Shown in pieces: positions 57,401 through 64,000 of a stretch of 64,000 nucleotides of DNA. Position 1 is the stretch's first letter. Every line of letters starts with the position of its first letter. The stretch is from Calliopum simillimum. Its lineage: Eukaryota; Arthropoda; Insecta; Diptera; Lauxaniidae. The stretch spans positions 88,123,058-88,187,057 of the forward strand of contig OX638372.1 of assembly GCA_951812925.1 (NCBI GenBank), written 5' to 3'. A model generated the notes under the pieces. That model had not been told where the DNA came from and did no database searches. It saw only the letters and a program-made list of their open reading frames with translations. The translations under genes were made by a program, and so were the position numbers.

Positions 57401-60355
57401 GAAAAAAAAAAAGTTATTGCTCATAACTTTTATTCTTCACAGAGTGGATGCCTAAATTTGCATGAAAATTAAAGATTGTTTTCTTGCAAAAACTTATGAA
57501 AAATCATTTTTACTCCAAAACAAGGCATCTTACGAAAAAAGTGTACGAGACAAAAAATGTTTAGAATCGTCCAAGGAATACGTGTGAACCTTTTCATAAT
57601 TTTTTAAAACATATTAAGGGGATTCCTGAAAACGTGTAAAAGCCTCGAAAACCTCGTAAATGCTGTCAAAATCAATACGAAATTTGACAGTTTTACGAGT
57701 TTACGAGGTTTTCGAGGCTTTTACAAGTTTTTAGGAATCTCCTCATTATATTTATTCAAAAATTGGTTCCAAAAATTCTGATATTCTAGATTGTAAGCAT
57801 TTTTTGCTTTTCAGTAAAATATCGTTTTTCCGACCACGTAAATATCGCTACGTCAAATCTACAACTAAGTAACTCCTAAATTCTCAGTGGCCTATGACAT
57901 TCTTCATGGTTTTGTGCACAATCCTGTCCAACCAGAGTTCTCTAAAGTTATAAGACAAAAGAAGAAAAGTCGAAATTGCAAATTCAAAGTTTTAAAAATA
58001 TTAAAATTGAATTATCACAAAACTAGAAAATTGGAGTTACCTAGTTGTAGCATTGACATGACGATATTATCTATACTACAAAAAAAAAAAGTTTATAATT
58101 TTTTAACGCCAAAATTTTTGGGTATCAATTTTGTAAAGAAAAAAATTTTATGAACAAAAAACGTGTTTTTTAGCCAAAATGAGCATTCTGGAGAATCAAA
58201 ATTGCACCTCAGGTTTTTCTCGGAACGAAAAAAAAAAAAAAACTATGCAGATATTGTTTTTAAGAGTCCTTCTAACTTTTGGGTCAGTGTGGGGATGAAT
58301 ATAAATTTCAGCCCTATCTAATATACAGTCCCAGCAACCTAAATGTTTCGGATTCGTTACAAAAAGTCGACAGTCTATAGGAATCTGAATTAATCATGAA
58401 GTATCGAAATCAATCGAAAAAGTCAGGTAAGTCAGAAATAATCAAAAACACTGAAAAAATCGGCTCGATCCTGAAATATGTATATCAAAATTCGGCAAGA
58501 ATCAGAAAAAAAGTCACAAAATATTGAAGAACTCGGTGAGGGCCTGATATTACCGAAAAATACTACAGTAGTCGGAATAAACTAAGCAACATAGCTATAG
58601 AAGTTTTAATTTCTCTCTGTTTTTATTTACAGATTATTTTATTAGTCAAAATGGAATGAATAACTCTCACTAAAGTACATCTAATTTTCAAATTGTTATG
58701 AATAAAAATGGAAAAAGTCCATTCGGAAAAAAAAACAACTATTTTCTAAAATGATGTAAATCATTATTTACCCTTATTTATTTAACTGCCTAAGTGCTCG
58801 CTTAATCAGTCGATGTTAGGTAAAACACCAATTTTAATGATGTCAATATAAACTGCGGAATTAATATAACCCTTCAGGAGAGGCTTGTTATTGCCCCCCC
58901 AGACCACCACATATGAATGCTTTGTACACTGTGAAAGCTATATTTTTCATTTTTTCTGCGGCGTACCGTGCATCCCAAATCGGAACAGATGAGATTTGAT
59001 TTGCTCCAATCATAGAATATGACTTCAGCCCAATCGTTATACACCCCAATTCTTTTTTTCTTTTGTGTGTGAGAATCTGTTTTTTCGCAGGTCTGCGGGC
59101 AAAAAAAATATTTTCTCTCAAGCGGCGCTGTACATTTACCTCCGCAACAATTTCGCGCCCAGTTTTAAACCGATTGCGCTGGGCTATTTTTACTACGCCT
59201 ATGTCTTCCCTCTCAGTTGTTTGACGTTATATTCTCAGTTTTTAAAAAACCTTTCCAAAATTATCATGCGCAGACTCACCATATCAAATTTTACGCGATA
59301 TATCCACAATCCCTAAATTTTGCTGCTTATATGAAATCATATCAATTTTTTTGGTTTTCGGTCAAAACCCTTTTTTTTAAGAGTCTGTCTATACGGGGCG
59401 TTCCGCGTACGCGAAAGCTCCTCTCTCTCTCTCAATTTACTCAATTAGCGTACGCGAAATCCAGTGAAGTTTTTTCCCCCGGGACGCATTTTCGTTACAA
59501 CAGTAATTTTACATAAAAGTAGGGGTAAGTGGGCGGCCTGCGGCCGCAGCTCAGGATTTAAAACTCCCAAAAATCCGACACCGGCTTCGCGGCGGCCTTC
59601 GGCCGCGGATCAGTACATAAATTAATCAAGTTCCCCGGGGGAAAAAACTTCACTGGATTTCGCGTACGCTAATTGAGTTTCGCGTACGCTAATTGAGTAA
59701 ATTGAGAGAGAGAGAGGAGCTTTCGCGTACGCGGAACGCCCCGTATAGACATTTCCTTTTTTTAAATATCGTTGTTTTTACGCCAACAGATATGAATTAA
59801 ATGCACTATTTGACAATTTTTATTTATTAGGCGTACTACATACATATTAACAATCTTAAAAAAAAGGCGGAGAACCAACTTTTTAGCCAAAAATCCTTGT
59901 CGGCTTTTTTTGACCGTGAGTAAGATTTTAAAAAAACTTTTTATTTGACACAATTTATTTTCAAATCCATCCAGGCGTTCCCAACATCCCAACATAACCG
60001 GTTTTTCTAAAAAGTTATGACTCGGCTACATCTCTGAAACTAGGTAGGACGACACTTTTTGTTGTCGTAATTAATTCCTAAGCCCCTATTAATCCTAAAA
60101 AAATCGCCCACATGTCGCCAAAGTATACTTGTTCCAAAAGATACCTTATGGGTCAATAAATTACTTTACAATACAAATCACACTTACCAAAATCTGCCGC
60201 ATCGAATTCGACACCCGGAGGCCCGGGTGGCAAAGCATTTACACTTTCTAATCGCCTATCCACCGGTTGTTTTAAAATTAACTCATCCTCCATCTTCAAC
60301 AAAAGTTTTTGTGATTCTTTATCAGTGAATTTTTCACAATGGCGGCGAGCGGGTG
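44077..60355 (-). CDS. SR-rich protein with two U1/matrin-type zinc fingers (ZNF318-like), 5' end missing
   Basis: Ten exons with GT-AG borders and agreeing phases: 60355-60188, 55801-55187, 54975-54751, 54350-54160, 50173-49830, 47544-47373, 47308-47141, 47058-46874, 46785-46039, 45430-44077. Together they encode at least 1388 residues. Counted from the first full codon: RS/RP-rich region (~60-190), Pro/Gln-rich region (~190-335), coiled-coil-like segment (~338-385), Ser run (~430-470), two C-x2-C-x12-H-x5-H fingers (~523-550, ~598-625), KKRKK clusters, a second RS domain (~870-960), and an acidic/Pro-rich C-terminus. Paired matrin-type fingers in an RS-rich protein resemble ZNF318, a nuclear protein affecting splicing and transcription. 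The family call is from memory; function is inferred. Confidence 0.8.
45470..46020. repeat. Dispersed repeat, copy 2 (SR-gene intron)
   Basis: Ordered matches to 35150-36035: AATCGGAAAAAAATTTTGCA, then CTCACTGGCAAGTAAGG, AGTTGGCATCACGGTG (45847) and TTCACGATTGCAAATGCTCC (45967). Non-coding. It fills most of the last intron. Confidence 0.65.
46039..46785 (-). CDS. SR-rich gene exon with Lys/Ser clusters and second RS domain
   Basis: Begins with [16 protein letters not shown], then a Ser/Asp run, a block [15 protein letters not shown], and [14 protein letters not shown]. It ends in an RS/RG-rich stretch with alternating Arg-Ser and [13 protein letters not shown], typical of RNA-binding or spliceosomal proteins. 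The repeat copy at 45470-46020 lies in the next intron. Confidence 0.88.
46874..47058 (-). CDS. SR-rich gene exon following the second finger
   Basis: Reads [20 protein letters not shown], then a Pro-Gln stretch and a Lys-rich end ([17 protein letters not shown]). A similar 'EKNP.Y...R..' continuation after the second finger is a feature I associate with ZNF318. Donor gtaagc. Confidence 0.86.
47141..47308 (-). CDS. SR-rich gene exon: zinc finger 2
   Basis: 56 codons: [20 protein letters not shown], then [21 protein letters not shown], a C-x2-C-x12-H-x5-H finger of the U1/matrin class. Both borders are in phase 0. Confidence 0.88.
47373..47544 (-). CDS. SR-rich gene exon: zinc finger 1
   Basis: Contains [20 protein letters not shown] and LHTKEH, the first U1/matrin-type finger, followed by [12 protein letters not shown]. 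The acceptor is TTTTATAG and the donor gtaaat. Confidence 0.88.
47545..49829 (-). other. SR-gene intron between Ser-rich and finger 1 exons
   Basis: Contains degenerate repeat text similar to 1390-1870 (48280-48430), an inverted pair GCGGGATTTTTGCAAATGAG near 48911 and its reverse near 49061-49080, and T-runs. No gene can be supported. Confidence 0.5.
49830..50173 (-). CDS. SR-rich gene exon with Ser-rich acidic stretch
   Basis: Starts [19 protein letters not shown] and contains a run of about 35 residues that are mostly Ser/Asp/Glu. The donor AAAA|gttcgt is a poor match to consensus, but it alone keeps the frame (GAA AA|A) with the first finger exon. Confidence 0.82.
51130..51470. repeat. 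Degenerate relative of the 10880-11380 tandem repeat
   Basis: Blocks with TTATGTGGGAGGTGC or TTATATGAGAGGTGC, GAGTGAAATTTGGTTCG and AAAACGCTTTCAGCAT repeat about every 120-140 bp. Same unit as the array in the flw intron. Confidence 0.6.
51600..51840. mobile_element. 241-bp palindromic MITE (ATCGAT-rich)
   Basis: Arms of about 85 bp are reverse complements with few changes: GGTTATCTATTAGCGATAAA and ATCGATGG(C/T)(C/T)ATC(A/G)ATTG, then CTATTAGCCC. End words are GGCCCCTATTG and, reversed, GGCTCCTATTG. No duplication could be assigned with confidence. Confidence 0.78.
52090..52625. repeat. Dispersed repeat, copy 3 with fold-back-related centre
   Basis: Shares CTAAAGTAAACTTGACT..., TAACTTTTCACTTCGTCACT with 45600-45690. 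The central part (52230-52430) resembles 22820-23040, including AAATACCTTTCATGTGACA. The later part of the unit (TTCACGATTGCAAATGCTCC) is found at 53517 after the intervening MITE. Confidence 0.6.
52641..53024. mobile_element. Second full copy of the 26410-26759 MITE
   Basis: The two arms, GGAGGCTTTTTGATGAAAAC near 52686 and its reverse near 52955-52980, surround TTGTGGAGAATTACAAGTTC and its reverse. It splits the dispersed repeat of 52090-53600, so it inserted into that repeat. Confidence 0.78.
53430..53600. repeat. Dispersed repeat, copy 3, continuation
   Basis: Matches 45890-46010 and 35930-36030 in order: TAGTTTTTTTGAAGAAAATT..., GAAATGGAATT..., TTCACGATTGCAAATGCTCC. The 84-codon open frame here (53435-53689) is a by-product. 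Confidence 0.6.
54160..54350 (-). CDS. SR-rich gene exon with coiled-coil-like helix
   Basis: Encodes [20 protein letters not shown] and further Lys/Leu/Glu heptad-like text ([18 protein letters not shown]), then a Pro/Ser turn and FMDENEKLQ. It is probably an alpha-helical dimerisation segment. Confidence 0.84.
54751..54975 (-). CDS. SR-rich gene exon, Pro/Gln-rich
   Basis: Encodes [20 protein letters not shown] followed by poly-Pro/Gln text ([20 protein letters not shown]) and a more mixed tail ending SVHD. Low complexity, probably disordered. Confidence 0.84.
55035..55186. mobile_element. MITE with CGAAATA-GCCC motif touching a splice donor
   Basis: Iterated phrases AAAAACGAAATAGAGCCCAT, GGGCGTGATTTCATTT and GGCGTTATTTCCTACCGCCC run up to the donor at 55186. 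The family is the same as 33880-34195. The last unit ends within a few bases of the exon border. Confidence 0.62.
55187..55801 (-). CDS. SR-rich gene exon with first RS domain
   Basis: 205 residues with [20 protein letters not shown], many RSP/RRRSP repeats, RGG-like text, and a Pro/Tyr/Gln-rich second half ending PPGWGIT. The donor at 55186 sits directly against the MITE at 55035-55186. Confidence 0.88.
56242..57260. mobile_element. hAT-type element with iterated CTTCGGCC words
   Basis: Ends TAGAGTCCGACCGA and, reversed, TAGTGTCCGACCGA. Flanks CTTTTATG (56234-56241) and CTTTTATA (57261-57268) form an 8-bp duplication with one change. Words of CTTCGGCC and CCGATTAATCG repeat near both ends in both orientations. 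No transposase frame. Confidence 0.78.
57617..57743. mobile_element. Hairpin MITE, ends AGGGGATTCCT
   Basis: Almost perfect inverted arms of ~50 bp: AAGCCTCGAAAACCTCGTAAA on the left and its reverse on the right, with TCAAAATCAATACGAAATTT in the loop. That loop sequence is shared with the MITE at 21801-21929. Confidence 0.8.
59387..59750. mobile_element. Fold-back element with ~100-bp arms (GCGTACGC-rich)
   Basis: The arms GTCTATACGGGGCGTTCCGC ... CCAGTGAAGTTTTTTCCCCC at 59387-59478 are repeated in reverse at 59634-59750. Each has a CT/GA run and one or two GCGTACGCGAAA words; the right arm has one extra TTTCGCGTACGCTAATTGAG unit. The loop contains the second copy of the GC-rich element. Confidence 0.85.
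59517..59614. mobile_element. GC-rich short inverted-repeat element, copy 2
   Basis: Reverse-orientation copy of 23329-23435, sharing TAAGTGGGCGGCC, GCAGCTCAGGATTTAAAACT and GGCGGCCTTCGGCCGCGG. It lies in the loop of the fold-back at 59387-59750. Confidence 0.75.
60188..60355 (-). CDS. SR-rich gene, most upstream exon found
   Basis: About 56 residues: [20 protein letters not shown], then [15 protein letters not shown] and [15 protein letters not shown] pyrimidine-rich acceptor (ending cggag at 60356-60360) precedes it. It starts in phase with two bases of a codon, so at least one further 5' exon is expected; I cannot identify it at 60356-64000. An internal Met could start translation if this were the first exon. 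Confidence 0.68.
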
Positions 60356-60718
60356 CTCCGATCAAAAAAAAAAAATCAGTGGTGTTGTTCACTTTTTTTG
60401 CCAGTAAAACATGCAATTTAATTTCAAACACGTTCTGAACCAAATCTAAAAAGTTTCGGTCTATTTTTTTACACAATTATTGTTTTTTCTTTTTCACGAT
60501 CTGAATTAAAATTTAATATTTTTTAACGCCAGCAAATACGGAACTTTACTCGCTGTCAAATGAAAAATTTGCGTTTTTTAGATTTCTTAAGTTGGCAGGA
60601 TTTACTAGTAGTTTCTGTAGTGGCCAACTTTCAGTAACATAAATTCTCACATTCAGAAGATACGAATGTTTCGTAACAGTGTATTTGCTCTGATAAACAT
60701 CAAAGAAAAAATAAGGTA
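60356..60718. other. Upstream of the first SR-gene exon found
   Basis: Mostly AT-rich. A 5' exon could be hidden here or beyond, but no convincing donor plus RS-like coding text was seen. Confidence 0.35.
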
Positions 60719-61572
60719 GGGGAACTGATGCTATTGTGGTATAGTTTTTCAATGTGGTATGGTCGCATATCTCCGATTTGAGAAGGAACCTGGGAACGTC
60801 AATGCTTTTATCCTGTCAGAAAACATGAAAAACCAGGGATGTGTTGCTGTCATCGACCAAACAAAATTTTTCCGATGTCAGTTGAACGAAACGTAAATCG
60901 CGAGTGGTCGATGTATTTTTGCGCATTTTTTGCAAAAAAATTTTGTAAAGAAAAAGTTGCTTTTTGGTGAAGTTCAATTTATATTCAATTAAAGTAAGTG
61001 AAAAATATTGCGAAGTAAGTGTTTAACTATCTAAATTCACAAAGTTTCCAATTTAATTTTTACAATTTTGTAATTTCTAAAAATTGACCAGTGTGGTATA
61101 GTCGGGCTTCGCTAATGTAGTATATGAACATTTCTTGATATTCTTTACATTATTTGATGGCTGTTTATTTTTTAATAAGAACTATGAGTTTGAGAAACAA
61201 TGTAAATGTTATTATGAACTTATTTCATGCCTTTCAAACTTTATATTTGGTTGTATGGTTAAGTATACCACATTTACCTACTTATATGTACCATATTACC
61301 TGCCCACTTTACAAGTACTGATCAGTATATATACCACATTGCGCCACCATATATACCACATTACCTGCCAACTTTTTGAAAACAGCTTTTTTGACTTTTT
61401 TCAAATTTTACTCAATAACTTTTTTTAATGAAATTGCACACATTTTATTGAAATATATTCTGTATCCAATACCTCAATGATCAGCATAACAAAATTTGGC
61501 TGAAATTGATCTAACGGTTCTCTTTCAAATTCCACCTAAACATTAGCTATACCACAATAGCATCAGTTCCCC
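60719..61572. mobile_element. MITE with iterated TGTGGTATAG motif
   Basis: Perfect 26-bp inverted ends beginning GGGGAACTGATGCTATTGTG, with TA on both sides (60717-18, 61573-74). The terminal word TGTGGTATAG is repeated in variant form near 60752, 61091 and 61114 and in reverse near 61266, 61289, 61330, 61352 and 61544. There is no transposase. The GGGGAA start after TA recalls the element at 7977-9348. Confidence 0.82.
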
Positions 61573-62044
61573 TACGATAATAAGAGGCCGTAAATCAATT
61601 CTTAGCCCAATCCCCGCCAGTAATGCTAAACGGCACAGTTAAAACGCATTACCCGAATGTTCACCAAAATCATTTTGTAACTTTTTCGCGCAGGCTTTTT
61701 GTTTTTTATGTGCGTAGAAATGTTTGATTTATCATTTGATGCATTCCACGCGTAAATATTTCATCAACTTTTCAAGCGTGATCATTGAAAAATTATTCGA
61801 AAAAAATCGATTATGGCATCGAGACGTAGGCGAGTTGCAAAAAATTATTTATTTGTATACCGATTTTGAAAAAAGTAATTATGCCAAATTGAAGAGTAAT
61901 ACAGTAGTTTCTAAAGTGCATTTATATTTTTCCATAAATTGTTCCTTACTAAGTGATAGGCCTGAATATATTTTAAGTGTGCCGTATGGCATCACTGGCG
62001 GGAACCACTTATGTAAAGTTTAGAGGTAGATTAATTTCCATTTA

Positions 62045-63244
62045 CAGTAGACCCCGCTTAATTGACTTCATGGAAAATGCAAACTTTTCGGTTCAATTAA
62101 CCGGGGAATCAATTAAGCGGGGCTCGGTTAATTAATCCGACTGATCAATTAAAAGAATCCCGGATAATTGATCGAGTGAGTCAATTAAGCATAGAAAAAA
62201 TTAGCATTCGGCGATTTTAGTTTTAATTTAATGGTTTTTATATGTGATTAAAACCTTAAGGAGATATCAAATATGTTTGTATATTGTACATTAAAAAGTG
62301 CATTAGGTACATAAAGGGAACTTCAATTCACCTTAAAATAAAATAATGAAAATTAATACAAAATTCGGGTATGTGCGTAGTTAAGTAGTAGACTTAGAGC
62401 TGAGCATATACATTTGGAAAAACTAGGTGTAATGGATATGCATATGGGAATCGATAGCTTAGGAGCTTGGCTGGGAAGATCCTGGTTGTCCGGGCTTCAC
62501 ATATGAATGTTTGCGTTTCGGGTTGTCGTAATGGATCCATTTTTCATCCCCAGTCACGATCCGATGCAAAAATGACTATCGGCAACAGTTTTCTTCATAT
62601 TAAAGTAATGAAGAAGAACTCCCCGCAAAAACACATATTTGAGTGAAAAAAAATATTGTTGTTTACGCTTCAAATGAATGACATATTCTAAAAAATACAC
62701 ACAATGACAGTAGCTTTCGGAATATTGGAACGATGGAATAATAATCAAGTAACGCCATCTCTTAGCAAACCGCACGAATTAAGTTACAGACCAAAGCACA
62801 ATCCACTTTCGTCGGCGTTTAAAATATCAGTTTGATCAAAACCCTTTAATAATCCGGGAAGAACTAAGTTATTGAAATCATTTGCACCTTTTGCGTTTTC
62901 TGAAGATTTTTCTCCATGGACTTTACGAAAGACGACACCTTAACGGTTTTGCCTTTGCCATTAATAGTTTGTAGGATTAAAATTTTTATTGAGCTGTATT
63001 GAAAGCTGTTTAGATTTTTCCGTCGTTATATTTTTTGTTCTTTTTATATAGTTGATCTTTAAAAAGGGGTATTTTACATGTATTTTTCATTTGGAAACCA
63101 TTTTCTTCCCATCAATTAACCGGGGAAACCAATTAAGCAGGAATCAATTAACAGGGGACTTGGGTGCCTTTTTCAATGAGGACAGTTTCCATAGGCTTTT
63201 TTTAGATCAATTATCCGGGGAAGTCAATTAAGCGGGATCTACTG
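62045..63244. mobile_element. Pogo-like non-autonomous element
   Basis: Ends CAGTAGACCCCGCTTAATTG and, reversed, CAGTAGATCCCGCTTAATTG, with TA on both sides (62043-44, 63245-46). CAGTAG followed by a CCCGCTTA-type stretch is typical of pogo-like Tc1/mariner elements. CAATTAA(C/G)CGGGG occurs about ten times in the first and last ~180 bp, in both directions. No pogo transposase; instead a mariner fragment lies in the middle. Confidence 0.82.
62440..62690 (-). pseudogene. Mariner transposase fragment inside the pogo-like element
   Basis: On the minus strand the N-terminal text FNMKKTVADSH joins directly to FLHRIVTGDEKWIHYDNPKR and KHSYVKPGQPGS (two frames). The first catalytic aspartate motif is present, the rest of the catalytic core is not. 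The fusion of an N-terminal piece to the TGDEKW region shows an internal deletion. The wording is close to the mariner at 27505-28710, so probably the same lineage. Confidence 0.8.
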
Positions 63245-63439
63245 TATTTCAATAATTCAATTCATAAATAATTTATATGGGGAAAATATCTACCTGGGGG
63301 GGTTTGAACACCAAAAAACCCACCCCGAGTGAATGGGCCTGGGTGTCATATGAATTTTTCCAGCCTTTTTTTTTTTGAAGATGTGCTGTAAATGATTGTG
63401 GATGCTTACTATTGGGATTATGCTTATCTTTGGTTACAA
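63245..63439. other. Short spacer with GC-rich words
   Basis: Contains CCTGGGGGGGTTTGAACACC and AAACCCACCCCGAG near 63293-63330, a small inverted pair. No gene seen. Confidence 0.4.
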
Positions 63440-64000
63440 TGTTTGTAGTTAATCGTGAAGATTATTGGATCTTAAAGGCATGATTTCTGCTGGCATGTCT
63501 CGAAATAGTTTCAATCAAATAAGCCGTTTTATTCACTTTACACTGAAAAAACACATTGATCCCTTTCACCCTGAGCATCATTTGATGAGTCCATGGCATG
63601 AATCCCAGTTTTAAATTTTTTCCAAGCCTAGGCTACAATGTAACAGGAACCATAAGAGAAAATTGCATTCCACACAACTGCCCACTTCCTGGAAAGACAT
63701 AATGAAAAAAAAAAAAAACCAAGAGGGCATATCAAATTTGCAGAAAACAAGGAATTTGACGTCGCCATTATAAATTGGAATGATAATAATTGCGTTTTAG
63801 TTGCTTCTACTTCACATGGAAGAGATCTAAAATCGATAGCTACGCTCTTTTGTAGAACAGAATGGAAGCTATAATGATCGAAAGTCTAATCGAATAGATC
63901 AAAATTCACGTTTTGATGGAATCGCTCATTACGTTGGTGAATGTGATCGACGTAAGTAGATGTAAATATAGACCGTGCAAAAACCAATTCTGAAACAGGT
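63440..64000 (+). pseudogene. piggyBac-like transposase relic, runs off the window
   Basis: Readable in changing frames: MISAGMSRNSFNQISRFIHF (63480-63540), which fits the early DDE region of piggyBac transposases; GYNVTGTIRENCIPHNCPLP (63630-63690), a hallmark block; INWNDNNCVLVASTSHG (63770-63820); then RFDGIAHYVGECDRR and a CKYRPCKN-like cysteine-rich end (63910-63990). Several stops and frame changes, and the part between the later blocks and the Cys-rich end is shortened. It is an old, inactive copy. Confidence 0.75.

Larger units (their letters stand above)
55802..60187 (-). other. 4.4-kb SR-gene intron
   Basis: Contains the hAT-type element 56242-57260, a fold-back family fragment (57520-57600), a short MITE (57617-57743) and the fold-back 59387-59750. 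Elsewhere AT-rich; the frames at 57887-58153 and 58888-59316 show no domain. Confidence 0.55.

Noticed and set aside
60153..60476. The long frame starting at an ATG at 60476 as the true N-terminus of the SR-rich protein
   Set aside because: The text before 60355 is AT-driven and crosses a pyrimidine tract with an acceptor; the composition changes sharply there, so an upstream exon is more likely.

Overview
This is an AT-rich eukaryotic window with short exons and long introns. It contains a ZAD-type C2H2 zinc-finger gene (an insect family), many mariner, Tc1, hAT and piggyBac relics, and a Transib-like element with a GC-rich target duplication. Together these point to a dipteran insect, possibly a tephritid-like fly; the species is inferred, not shown.

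Three protein-coding genes can be supported, all on the minus strand. (1) Positions 25467-25518 hold the first coding exon of a protein phosphatase 1 beta catalytic subunit (flapwing, flw). It encodes 17 residues and ends in a good splice donor. No further PP1 exon lies between it and position 1, so its first coding intron seems to be at least 25 kb long, and everything at 1-25466 lies in it. (2) Positions 29482-40167 hold a complete ten-exon gene for a 551-residue ZAD + C2H2 protein. All splice phases agree. The fingers are cut up into small exons and part of the array is a tandem exon duplication. (3) Positions 44077-60355 hold ten exons, phases all consistent, of an SR-rich nuclear protein of at least 1388 residues with two U1/matrin-type zinc fingers, resembling ZNF318. 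Its 5' end was not found.

The rest is transposon sediment. 1-25466 (flw intron): several inverted-repeat elements, fold-back palindromes, a tandem repeat, two hAT-type elements with 8-bp duplications, a deleted Tc1-like element and two deleted mariner elements, plus a candidate hammerhead ribozyme at 23694-23730. 25519-29481: a MITE and a nearly full-length but broken mariner. 29627-33155 (ZAD intron): a 2.2-kb fold-back element with another element inside it. 35112-39488 (ZAD intron): a 5'-truncated LINE split by a 1380-bp Transib-like element. 40168-44076: palindromic MITEs. Introns of gene 3: MITEs, a hAT-type element, fold-back repeats. 60356-64000: two inverted-repeat elements, one pogo-like with a mariner fragment inside, and a piggyBac relic running off the right edge.

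A recurring theme is a set of otherwise unrelated elements in which the short motif forming the terminal inverted repeat is repeated several times inside, in both orientations, usually with TA at the borders. No tRNA, rRNA or CRISPR was recognised. All calls were made by eye; no database search was run.
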